The notes under the pieces are model-generated. The model worked only from the letters and a program-made list of their open reading frames with translations, was not told the DNA's origin and searched no databases. Source: Varroa destructor (taxonomy: Eukaryota; Arthropoda; Arachnida; Mesostigmata; Varroidae). From it: DNA of 64,000 nt. The position numbers were made by a program, and so were the translations under genes. The stretch is from the NCBI RefSeq assembly GCF_002443255.2, contig NW_019211460.1:24906882-24970881 (forward strand). Direction: 5' to 3'. Shown piece by piece: positions 47,566 through 58,046 of the stretch. Every line of letters starts with the position of its first letter. Positions within the stretch are counted from its first letter, which is position 1.

Positions 47566-47866
47566 GGCCAGCGGTAGCCTTTCTTCTGCCGAGACACGAG
47601 AAGCCTTCACGTAACAGCGCACAAATATGAGCGTCTACCGCCGAGTTACTACCGCCTGCCACTGCCGAGGCAGCCGGCAAACGAGCAGTTGAAATGAAGT
47701 GACCGACTGATTCACTATTCATTGATGCCGCACGAACAAGGACAGACACCTCCGTAACGGCATCACTTCGCCCCACTTGTACGCTGAACGGAAAACGCAG
47801 CCGGGGTGAAGCAGGTCAAACAGCAGACGAAGAAAAAAGTCCTTCTCTATTTATGGCCCTAAAGTG

Positions 47867-48069
47867 CTATTTCGATATTTGCGGCAGCGTCAACATCTTC
47901 GTCATTGCCGCAGCCAGCGCCTGCACCCATCCACTAACGATAATGACAAAGATAATAATTGGTAATGATGACACAGTAATAGCGGGAGGCAAGACACCTT
48001 TCGACTCTCTTTCAGCATAGGTGCAAAAACGTTTCAACAGCAGAAAAGCGCCAAAAACAATAACAATAG
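47867..48069 (-). CDS. possible terminal exon with two hydrophobic segments
   Basis: On minus, a T-rich tract ending TTTACAAG (acceptor) leads into a frame open to TAG at 47869-47867. The peptide has two spans, IVIVFGAFLLL and LPIIIFVIIVSGWVQALAA, separated by a charged loop (KRFCTYAERESKG), and ends MTKMLTLPQISK. The composition suits a membrane protein C-terminus. No family is recognised and no upstream exon is proven. Confidence 0.19.
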
Positions 48070-48104
48070 CTTGTAAATAAGAAAAAAATAAAGCTGTCAC
48101 ATCC

Positions 48105-49146
48105 GTGAAACAATGCTTAATAGGCCTCCCTGCAGGCCTTTACTGCAGTGTAATAAATCAAAGTTCTCGAGTGAGCCTGTTAAGACAATACTTAGTCGTT
48201 GTTAGCTGGACAACAGCGTGTTTCTGTACTCGTTATGGTTTATTTTTTTCTAAGAAACTACTGCATGAAATTCGTAATTCAGCGCAAAAACGCGAGCCCC
48301 GAACCTAGAATTTAATTAGGTACTGCCAGCCTAAGTTCCACCTACTAGATTTGCTAATAACGTTTCTACTGGGGTAGTCTAATTTGTTTAGTCTTAGCTA
48401 TTTTTGTACCATTGTACGGCCACACTTTTACTGCTTACTCGCTCGTCGACAATTGAAGTAATCATATCAGTGTTTGCACCGTTGACCCTCATATCAACTC
48501 ATACTATGAACAAATCATAAGCAGACACAAAGAAAACTATTTCGGGCCTATTTTCCAAGTCCCATTTCTCTTACTTATTTACGTCGTGCCCAACACTGAA
48601 GAGAAATTATGCTTCAACCCTATATAGTGTTTCGCTTTAATTTGCTTTCTATTAACATCGCTCCCCCGTGAGCATCTTAGACGTTGCTTCCTGTTTGACG
48701 AATCGTGTAACTCCCCTTTGAGTTCATCTACGAAGACGGAGCCGAGTATTCATTAGATCAAAAGGCAACTTCAAACATTCAGTATACACATCCCATATTA
48801 CACAATACGTTTGCGAAAATTCATCTTCGTTTACTAAAGTGCTATTGTGATTGTAGTTACAGAAGCCCGGTATGATAAGTTTAACGTTCTTCACTTCAAG
48901 TTTAACGCTCACGTTCTTCCCTTTTCTGCTCATGCCCGCACCATAAAAGGCGGTTAGCTGTTAACCAATGGCATATTTTTCATTAAGCAGTCAACTCGTT
49001 GCGACACTTCATCCCGTTGTCAGTCTCCGTTCCTTCGATGATCGTTTTTCTGACTGCGTCTCAATTGTATTGTATCTTTTTTGTATTTTTCCCTCTCTTT
49101 CTTTCTGTCTGTAATTACCAAGTTTATTATTATCACTACGTTTCAG
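48105..49146. other. no supported gene; long pyrimidine-rich stretch at its end
   Basis: Unique sequence. From about 49000 to 49146 the plus strand is markedly pyrimidine-rich and ends in TTTCAG, a candidate acceptor. Confidence 0.35.
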
Positions 49147-49210
49147 TCCAGATGACAAGAACAACGCGACCTATGAACGTTTGAATCGAAGTTGCTGCAC
49201 GCCGAAATGA
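49147..49210 (+). CDS. possible short terminal exon
   Basis: Directly after the acceptor at 49146 a frame reads PDDKNNATYERLNRSCCTPK followed by TGA. It is hydrophilic and protein-like but only 20 codons long. It would need an upstream exon ending with two bases of a codon, and none was identified. Confidence 0.12.
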
Positions 49211-49741
49211 GCGATCCGTCCATCTGATCTTGTCGCTGGGTCATCTGCGTGCATACCATAAATTCAGTGTCGCAAATACACACGCCCGTTCGGCTCTTTC
49301 AGCGAGATAGTTAGATGGCAGGACGAGAATGCTGCTCGCGCCGCCGTCGTCACAGCCACCCGCACAGCGTCGGCAGCCATCTCGGCCATATTGCAATGAC
49401 TATGTCTCGTTCGCGCCGTTACTATAGCGTCGCTGCTACCAGCACAGGTAGTTAGTTATATGGCTGGCAGTGTTAACACGGCCGTAGCAGGAAGCTGTTG
49501 GCCGGTTAAAACCGGACACCGAACTTCAAAGGTGTCAAGCACTACGTAATCGGTACCTGACACGGCGTGAAACAGCAGCCCGGCGCGGCGTAGTGCCCCG
49601 GTGATTTGTGGCACACGGAGTGGTCATGAAGTGGAACTAGTGCAACACGTAAATTCAAGTTCCGGTGGCGAACCGCAACCAATCTCGAGAAGTGGGCATA
49701 CTTCGTCACTTAGTTGCCTCATGATCTAATATTGTTGTATA
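49211..49741. other. no supported gene
   Basis: CpG-rich unique sequence (about 49300-49620) without a convincing frame. Confidence 0.4.
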
Positions 49742-50299
49742 ATGCGGCAGATGACGACAGCAGCAGAAGCGGGAGGGGCGACCTCAAACGGCTATTATCG
49801 TTCCTTCTTACTCCTCGTTATCGCCATTATTGATGCCATTACGCAACTACTGCTAATGTCACTCGTAGCTTGTGTGAGAATGGAAAAAAGGGTGCGCGAG
49901 TCGGCACCAAGCGTTGTCTCTGTCTGTATGCGTCTTTGCATTGATGGCTTGAACTGCCATCGGGAGTTCGAAAATGTAACAATTCGCACAATGGTAACAG
50001 CCACAGAGAGAAACCAAGATAGAGCAGATAGATCACAGACGAGTTGTCAGAGATTTTCACCCTTTGCTTGGACATTTCCAACCAAACCTGCTGATAGCCT
50101 CGTCTTTCTTATGCTAACGCCCCCTACGACTCCGCTTAAATTATATAGAGAAAAGAAAACATATATATATATATGTAATGGGTCTACTAGTTATATGCGT
50201 ATTAGGTGCTTATGCCGGTGGGATACTCTGGTTGCTTTGGGGAGCAACGAACGGACGAGTTTCTTATTAAACAGAAGAGCCCAGAGGACGGACGGCTAA
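49742..50299 (+). CDS. hypothetical ORF with N-terminal membrane segment (185 aa)
   Basis: Complete ATG-to-TAA frame with A at -3. Residues 21-45 are strongly hydrophobic (SFLLLVIAIIDAITQLLLMS and following), then basic, with Cys and Arg scattered through the middle. A TA repeat near 50160 encodes a Tyr-Ile run, which argues against the C-terminal third being real coding sequence. An ORF of this length is expected about once per two such windows by chance. No family is recognised. Confidence 0.22.
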   Translation: MRQMTTAAEAGGATSNGYYRSFLLLVIAIIDAITQLLLMSLVACVRMEKRVRESAPSVVSVCMRLCIDGLNCHREFENVTIRTMVTATERNQDRADRSQTSCQRFSPFAWTFPTKPADSLVFLMLTPPTTPLKLYREKKTYIYICNGSTSYMRIRCLCRWDTLVALGSNERTSFLLNRRAQRTDG

Positions 50300-50303
50300 T
50301 AAT

Positions 50304-51096
50304 ATCTCATATTTAACAGTTCGAGGACATCTAGCGATCGATCTAATTTTCCATACGGGTTTAAAGAACTTTTGGCCAAGAAGGAAATTCTGTGACGTCA
50401 ACGAAGTATGAAAACAAGTACGTGAGCTTTCGCTAGCTTACGGTGTTCGTCTATATTCATCAAGTTGTCATTCTGTCTCAATGAGTGTATACACTAAGAC
50501 TCGTAACAAAATCCAAACGAGCATAAACCAATGGGCGACATCGTTGTAAAAGAGGAAATAATACAACTTGTTGTTTTTTTTTCCGCTTTCGCTCGAATAA
50601 GCCCTTTCGATTATCATTCAGTAACGCTTCGACATTTTAGCCTAATATTAACACCTATATAGACCCACACGTCTGTAGAGGTAAATACGATCTTCACCCC
50701 GCGCAGATTACGTCACGTCTCATTCAAGTCGAGTTTTTTTCATAATGAAAATACGCATCGGCCTACACCGTTGTAGGATTGTAGAAGATCCTATAATATC
50801 AAGGCAGATTCCTCTCATGGCACGGCCTAGAACTCGCACCTATTTTCTTCGACCAGATTAACGCTTTTATTGCATGATCGTTCCAACAGCGGCTGGCAAT
50901 CGTGAACGGGGGGCGGTAAGACTTCATTCATTTACCGTACATCTCAATTGCCAACTGCAATTGCAGTGTCATTTAGCTCTGGTTGTACCTTACTGTCAGC
51001 GATCTCTAATCTTGTCTAGCGTAGTTGCCGATACAACACGCACCGAAACCTTACGTGTCCAATCTAGCTATACGGAAAAGTGTACATCGGCTACTG
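50304..51096. other. no supported gene
   Basis: Unique sequence with a T9 run near 50574. A 95-codon plus frame (50874-51161) overlaps the candidate below and is less convincing. Confidence 0.4.
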
Positions 51097-51657
51097 TTAT
51101 TCCACAACCACTCGAACTACTATTATCGTTAACATTACGTCGAGGATCGCGCGTGTTCTAATATTTGGGTGGCGTGTGGCCGTAATGATCTTGGAGGATC
51201 CATCTGTCCTCAGAGATTTGCTCTTGTCGTCGAAACCGTGAGCTCTTGCTGAAAAGAGTGTCCGCTTAGCGGTCCTATCAGTAAGCCGATGAAGCGGCAC
51301 TCCCTGACGGCTGATGGCGAACCGATAAACGCTCGGACCTAGCTGGTGTGTCGTGCTAGTGGCAAAGGTGAGTTGAGTCAGTGAAAATGCTGCCAAAAGC
51401 AGCGCCATCGTCGCGCTGCTGCTACCCCACCCACCACGAGAACCACCATTCTGACCATACAAGCCTATCGATCTGGCATGGCTGATGACGACAGACAGCA
51501 GTCCGGCAAAGATTGTCACCGCAGTGGCAAAGTCTAGGCAAAAGTCAAGTGGAATAGAATTAGGGCTGGTAACACGCGAACGAATGCACGTTAACAAGGG
51601 CAAACAATTACATATTACACGATACGCATATGAACGCCCCTTAGTTCCCTTGAACAT
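51097..51657 (-). CDS. hypothetical membrane ORF, probable exon core at 51533-51240
   Basis: 186-codon ATG frame on minus. The most coding-like part begins after a very good acceptor (pyrimidine-rich, ending TTTTGCCTAG, exon from 51533). It contains a hydrophobic segment TAVTIFAGLLSVVISHARSI, a Gly/Ser-rich loop (NGGSRGGWGSSS), and a second hydrophobic segment ATMALLLAAFSLTQLTFATS. This two-span layout recalls four-span proteins of the MARVEL or claudin kind, but no signature confirms that. No clean donor was found after it. The first 40 codons are then likely intron. Confidence 0.25.
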   Translation of the reverse strand: MFKGTKGRSYAYRVICNCLPLLTCIRSRVTSPNSIPLDFCLDFATAVTIFAGLLSVVISHARSIGLYGQNGGSRGGWGSSSATMALLLAAFSLTQLTFATSTTHQLGPSVYRFAISRQGVPLHRLTDRTAKRTLFSARAHGFDDKSKSLRTDGSSKIITATRHPNIRTRAILDVMLTIIVVRVVVE

Positions 51658-51659
51658 AC

Positions 51660-53333
51660 ATTGACCTGCTTGTATAGGTAGTTTATATAATCGTATTAAA
51701 TGTGATTTGTTTGTTCATATGACAGAAATGTTATCGTTTCCAAATCTAGACACGATTTGCGAGGCGTGCAAGTGAGTGACACGGTCAGAGACAGGGAGAA
51801 AGATAGCTTTTTGCGGTTACCGGCGAAACAGCTAGCGCTATTTCCCCTAGCAATAATGATAGCTCTTTGAAGAGAAAAACACGTAACTTGAAAACCCACA
51901 GGCGTCGTCAGCTGTATTTGTAGTCTTATTTTGCCACATGTTTAAGGTCATATTGTGATGCACGAAGAGCAACTTGGATTACCAGCTGCACAATAAGTCG
52001 TTATAAATATAACACCTTAACGAGTTCTGCTGTAAAAATGTTTGTTCGGGAAACAATTCAATGACGAAAAGTACTTAAGGCCGCATAAAATTATAACTTC
52101 GTAAAAAGGGCCGGGATTTCGCTACTTTGGTACAGACGTTGTTTCGGGTTCCGTTGCGATTTAGATGTCCTCAATTTTTTAATCGTTCATATTTGGTTTT
52201 TCGTCTGCTTCCACCCTCTTGTAATACTGTTAAACGAAGAACGCGTTCGTATTCGAAGATGGAGCTGCGCGTCATAGTCGAGCCAATTTTGCCAAATGTC
52301 TGTAGAACTGTCAAGGATGTTTAGCAACTGACCTGCTCACAAACCGCAGAACACTATACAACTTTCGACCCTCTGTTTCTAGAGGATAGCACTAATGATT
52401 TTCACAGCTGCAGTATGATGTTTTAATTAACTTCTTCACGCAGCAGATGAGGATGATAGCGGCCAGTGGACGGGCCAAAGTTTCAGTTCACAGCTATGTC
52501 TCTTCTGTTTATTTACGCCTGACCAACGGCATACGAAGTTGCCATCGGAATAATAAAAAATATAATATTCCTGATTGAAATTGCGCAAAGACAATTTGTG
52601 TACGCCCGACATAATGGAACCCGGCACCCCCACGACTCGACACTATCGCCTACACAGCCTTGGTAGACGATTATAAGTAATTTAAGTTCGATAACTTGAC
52701 GGAATGAATGCAGAGCGAACCCCCTAATAGCTGCCTGTCTAAGCAGGGACTGCAGGGATCCAGTAATACATCTACGAAGTTAATTGCGTTTCAATTTGTA
52801 ATTCTATTTGCCCTTCGTCCCGTCGCTTTAATAGAGACCGACAAAGTACGATAGGCGACAATACAGACGATCAAGTTCGATAGCGATGCGTCGTTCGCAT
52901 TACATCTACCCAGTACTACAAATGCTATTCCATCTAAAAATTTCCTTGCTTCTATTTTTTCTTACGAAATCTGCTCGATTTTTCACTGTTGTTGTGTCTC
53001 GGTTACTCGCGCTCTGACACCCTCTGCCTTTGAACTTTTATGCGGATATTTGCAAGGGTTTATTTGACGTAACTTTTCCGCCTACGATCGCCATTGCTGG
53101 CTGCTAATGTTGATGTTTGTTCTGCCTACGACTATTAACGGCCCCCACCAACCAGCACCAGCCATTAGCTCAATATTTTTTGGGAAGTAGTCGTTTGCAA
53201 TCGTGGCCACCAGATGCGCGGAGAGTTAGACGTTTATGTTGCAGCAACCGCAATGCGATACATCTATCCAGCCGTAACTTGTCAGTTTGCTTTTTACTCT
53301 AGGTGAGAGAATTTCTCCTGCTTCTTTTGCTAG
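51660..53333. other. no supported gene
   Basis: Unique sequence. Pyrimidine-rich stretches at about 52930-53050 and 53285-53333 lead to the two AG sites just before the next candidate. Confidence 0.4.
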
Positions 53334-53576
53334 ATCCTACTCCTCTGCTTTGCTGGAGTACGAAGGTGGAACTTTTTGCCTGTTGTCCTCGTGGTGCTGA
53401 TGCTTGTAGTGGTAACAGGTCGAAGTTTGGGAACCTCGTTCAAGCTGCCGCGACTTTCGGTGACCGAATTCGAATTAGACGGAACGAAGCCGGCTTATCG
53501 GTTCATTGCCAATGGCCCCGATGGCCAAGCGTTTGAAAGCGTAACGCTAATGTGGATGACGTTGTTAAACTCATGA
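53334..53576 (+). CDS. possible membrane-anchored or secreted protein exon
   Basis: A strong acceptor (TTTCTCCTGCTTCTTTTGCTAG, AG at 53332-53333) opens a frame of 80 codons to TGA 53574-53576. A GT at 53541 could end it earlier, in phase 0. The peptide has a hydrophobic run (LPVVLVVLMLVVVTG) followed by a well-formed soluble-looking segment, LPRLSVTEFELDGTKPAYRF then IANGPDGQAFES. This looks like a signal anchor plus the start of a beta-rich domain. There is no ATG before the hydrophobic run, so an upstream exon is needed. A second frame, from the AG at 53301-53302, is also open. No family is recognised. Confidence 0.26.
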   Translation: MLLLCFAGVRRWNFLPVVLVVLMLVVVTGRSLGTSFKLPRLSVTEFELDGTKPAYRFIANGPDGQAFESVTLMWMTLLNS

Positions 53577-56500
53577 CGGCGGTCGATCGGAAGACGCACA
53601 CAGACTGATGTGTGGGAATATGCATGAAACTGCTGGCGTCTCATATGCTTCGAATGTTTTATCTTACGTGCCCTGAACATGATAGATTTGATTGATTATA
53701 ACACGGCTACACACGTACCTAGTGTCATGCCCAGCCTATCGTTATAATGGTGACATTGAGGGCGCTACTAATACTAAGATATGCTGATTGTCCAGCTGGC
53801 AGACAGGAAATCGAGAAGGCCGGCTGTGGCCTGGTAAAATAGGAGTCTGGCAGATTTGCTTGGTCACTACTAGAATGCGATAAACACGTACGTACTATGT
53901 ATAGACGTGACAATGGCCTGCGCACCCCAGTTGCACTTCAACGGTGACCCTAAGGTTATTCCAAATATGCACCTTTTTTTTATCACTTTTGCATTTCCAT
54001 TTATATACTGTTCAGTGAACCATCGATGTCGCTTAAATGATTCCTATAGGTAACTGTTGTCAGTGATGACACCGCAAAGCATAATTACTTCATGTACTAT
54101 ATCCAGCACGCCGATACGTGGAGTGGCAGACCAGCAAGGTATGATATACTAAGTGTGCAAGATCAATCATTTATTGCTGTCAATTAATGGCAAAGTTAGG
54201 ATGTACTCGACAGTGAAGTAAACTCGAGGTCCATAAATGCAGTACGTCAGAAAACATTATACACATAATACAAGCAGGAGTTTTCTAAAGGCTAAGTCGA
54301 CGATTTCGGCGTGGCGATAACGGTATTTGGTGCACAGCTCAATCTCTAATTGGCTTTATTTCATAGAGTGTCTACTAATATAGGGATAAACGAGGATGTA
54401 AACGTCGTTTAGACTCTAACCAACGCGGGTACAGCTGGGCTATAGCTCAATAGTTCCTGTCTGCTATTGCTACCAAGCAAGTCCCACATCCCGATCAGGG
54501 CGTCGCCGCCCACGTCGCTGCTAAACACAACGGGAAAGTCAAACTTTTTCCTAGTTGACTGGTTGTCCGTTGGCCAGTCGGTTCATTGGTAGTTCACAGA
54601 GACATCACCGTGCGTTGCGACGCAATATGGCAACTTAGCTGCTGCTGCGCGAGCAGCTCGAACGCACGCGTAAACTGAAACACCTGTCAGAACAACTGGT
54701 CAGAGACCAATCGCCCTTTTTCTAGCGTATGATGTAATGAGCATGAAAGAGATGGCCGTCCCAATATTACATAAAACAGAAGCTGAATTTACACAATTTG
54801 TGTAACATATGTATGTCATTCAAGGGACTTCAAGCGGCAACTTCCTCCTCTCTACTAGAGGGTTAGCCGTCGAGTCCACCATAACACTATATATGTACGA
54901 TAAGAGACTATACTTTGTCTCTCGCTTGCGTATGGGCATCTGGTTGCGGCATCTGGTTCCGGTATGCAGTTCATTGACAGCTAGTTAACTAGATCGTCTT
55001 GACCTACGTTCGTCATGCGAGGCCTAAAACTTGGAAGGAATAGGTAGTAGCCTCCCGCTTTGTAACGGGAGCAGTTTGCCGTTGATATACGGACGTTGCG
55101 AGCCGTACAATGTCGGATAAAGTGTTCTGAGATGGGGCTGGATATTAGAACTGTTGCCACATGATTTCGACTAAAATAGGAGCAATTAAGGACAAGTCTA
55201 TTACCAGTCGGCCTCGATCAGTCTTGCTCACACACTGCACAAGGCAGAGACACACCGCATCAACCCAACAAACAAATACAGCACAAGCTGTTTCGAGTTT
55301 TAAGTCCGGCACTGTCGTTAGGTATACCATCAGACGGCTGGCGAAACGGATCGTGTGTCCACGCTCAGATTTAAGTCCAGACTATCATGTATCATTCAAG
55401 TTTAGCAGGTAAATACGCTACCCATTACGCCATCACCAGTACAGACATATATAGTATTAGTTAATAGCAAACGCATTGCCAGGCGGCGTTATGGAGGCTG
55501 GCGAGGGTTAAGATCTCGTAAAAGTTTAGACGGGAAGGCATCGTTGTTATCATCATTTCTCCACACATTTACAACTGTGACGATAGAGGCAGCAAGACTC
55601 CAACTTTAACCTACGGCGACGGCCACGGTTGGTACCGCTGGAGCCGATATCCTGAACATCCCCGGCAGCAATCTCCCTCGACGTGTTTATTTGCTGGACC
55701 AAACACCCCTGACGTCCTATCGCGCACCCCTTCGACCACATCGCATAGCGCAGAGCACTGTGGCGCATTTCAATAGTTTTGTTGATCAACCAACGTGGCT
55801 TAATAATGATACATTTCATTTCTACGTTACTATTCGATATTGTGACGGTTGCATGTGATACCGCCGGGTGCATGAGTATTACACCCATACATGTAAAGTA
55901 CGGATGTATTGCTGCATCTAGTACCATGATCGCACATGCATGTGTTTACAGAATGCACGCTTCGTCAATAAAATGGAGCGGTGTCATTGCGATCTCTGTT
56001 GTTACGGCGCCAGATGGCCAACTAGCGTCCGGCGTGAATCGTCCTACTGAGATTCGAGCGTCAGAGCTTTCATTTGCGAGGTCCCGCCTTTTAAGTAAGT
56101 ACGCAGTTTACGATAAGCAGAGTTAGAATAACGACGAAAATCATGACGATCATTGCTATAAAGCTTAACCGCGCTCAAAACTGTGCAGAATAAAAATAAC
56201 AGCCTATTGCCGAACACGGACTAAAGTACGAGACAACAACACTGTGGCCTATTCCTGCAGAAGGTCAAATCAAGTTGATACCTCAATAGAGTACCTGCAA
56301 GCCATATCGAATATAGATGAACTAGATATGTGTACGGAGCCTCGTCGATGAACAACGTCTAACTGGGGAAACGTGACGGTAGCGAACGTTGACGCATGGT
56401 TACGACGTTTCGTACATGCGTATCCGCTAATAATAAGAACCAAGACGTACCAGGTCGAATGTTAATCACACGAAGACGCCTCCACTGCATCGCTTAACGG

Positions 56501-57302
56501 ATCGGTAGTCAACTAATTTCGAATAAAAGTATTGACCATAGTCTATGTGGCAAACGAATCAGCATATTATGTCACAGCATTGTCACACGGATCGATTGAT
56601 ATAGATACCTGGCTGTCCACTCACTTTCTTGTTACTGTTATCGCAATCTGTTTCTCGTCCACAGAAGATGAGATCAATTCTGCCCGCGCCGCCGACAGCG
56701 TCGCCGTCCCCACAAATTATGTAGCTGCCAGCTTTCTATGATTGCCTATTATAGCTATAATGTTTATTGATTTTCGGTGAGTTACCGCGTTTTCACTGTA
56801 CCGGCACGAGTGTGCAGTTCATCTAGGCCGTAGGATGTGGTTCTCTTCAGCTTCGCTCATCTTGTCTGTCATTGCTATTGCTAATTTGAGGCTCACTGAT
56901 AAAATACATCTAAGCATTCTGAACGTAAGTGCTCACAAACGTAGAGAAAAAGCTGGTTGACTCCTGTAAGTCGATGCACACCGAAGTGAGACTGTATTTA
57001 TCCATATGCATTCTTGGAACACCATTATTACGTGAGGACGATTACATGACGCTGTCCGACTTCTGGGTTCCGGGTGATTGGAGCATCGGTTCAGGCCGCA
57101 GCAATGGATTTCCGCATAAGTCTGTTAGGGGCGCCTCTGCTCAGTGCTGGACGCCTCACCACGCCACAACTCGACGCTCACTAACTAAACCGGCGGGCGG
57201 CACTCAGGCCAACACGGGACGGTTGCCTGCTCAGTTTTTCGGTTCTATTCGGACTACTCTTTCATTCCCTTTTGGTTTTTTTTTCGCTTCCTGTTGATTC
57301 AG
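53577..57302. other. about 3.7 kb without a firm gene
   Basis: Unique sequence with frames of 60-124 codons. At about 56014-56095 a short frame (GQLASGVNRPTEIRASELSF...) reaches GTAAGT and could be a small exon, unsupported otherwise. Pyrimidine-rich from 57255 to the AG at 57301-57302. Confidence 0.35.
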
Positions 57303-57406
57303 CGGAGGCATACGTTCATCTTTCTGATCCGCGTGTGTGCAATCTGATGCGATTCGCTATCTGTTTGTTGCCGTTTTCTGTTGTGTTTCGCGGCTGCCAC
57401 TGCTGA
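57303..57406 (+). CDS. possible terminal exon
   Basis: Follows one of the strongest acceptors in the window (about 45 pyrimidine-rich bases ending GATTCAG). One frame reads EAYVHLSDPRVCNLMRFAIC then a hydrophobic end and TGA 57404-57406 (33 codons plus two leading bases). Other frames are open too. It would pair in phase with an exon ending in one codon base. Confidence 0.15.
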
Positions 57407-57784
57407 GACATTACACAAGAGGTGGTGTTATTGCGCCGCGCACACAGATGGTCGAGCGGAGTGGCTCGATCAGCTTCGTGAGTAACGAGTGGCTATCCAA
57501 CAGACAGACCATCGATGTTTGCTACACCTACCTAAGCTTTCAATCATAATTTGAGTATAATTAAAATGAAATCTGCAACAGCAGGAGTTACGAACACAAC
57601 TATAGTACTAACCCACGGCAGAAGCAGCAGCAGCAGCGGCAATGGAACTTTCGCTAATGCGCCGATCTATCTGATCGTTTCGCATCGTTGGCTCATCGAT
57701 AGGCTCTAGTAGGCTCATCGGGACGAACCGATTATCCAAAGCCCAAGAATATACTATCAGCATCACCAACACAGAAGTGATGAT
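57407..57784. other. no supported gene
   Basis: Unique sequence with a short AGC repeat near 57625-57636. The overlapping frames of 70-160 codons are driven by the trinucleotide repeats that follow. Confidence 0.4.
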
Positions 57785-57800
57785 GCTGCTGCTGCTGTTG

Positions 57801-57830
<30 letters not shown>
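57785..57830. repeat. interrupted (CTG)n tract
   Basis: About 15 CTG/TTG units, longest pure stretch eight CTG. On the minus strand it reads as Gln or Ser. Confidence 0.94.
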
Positions 57831-57831
<1 letters not shown>

Positions 57832-58012
57832 AGGAACAGAAGAAGGCAGAAAGCTGCATTGAACAGACAAGCGAAAAAAAACAGCAGCAGCACAAGCGTC
57901 TGTAATTTGTTCTCGTACTGTGACCAATTTTGCCCATATGCGCAGGCAGTAGGGGCCAATGACTCAGAGTCCAAGTGGCTGGATGATGAGCGATGAGGAG
58001 AGTTCCCTGCGT

Positions 58013-58015
<3 letters not shown>

Positions 58016-58045
<30 letters not shown>
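58016..58045. repeat. (CAG)10 trinucleotide microsatellite
   Basis: Ten perfect units, opposite in orientation to the CTG tract about 190 bases upstream, so the two could pair as a long hairpin. Confidence 0.94.
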
Positions 58046-58046
<1 letters not shown>

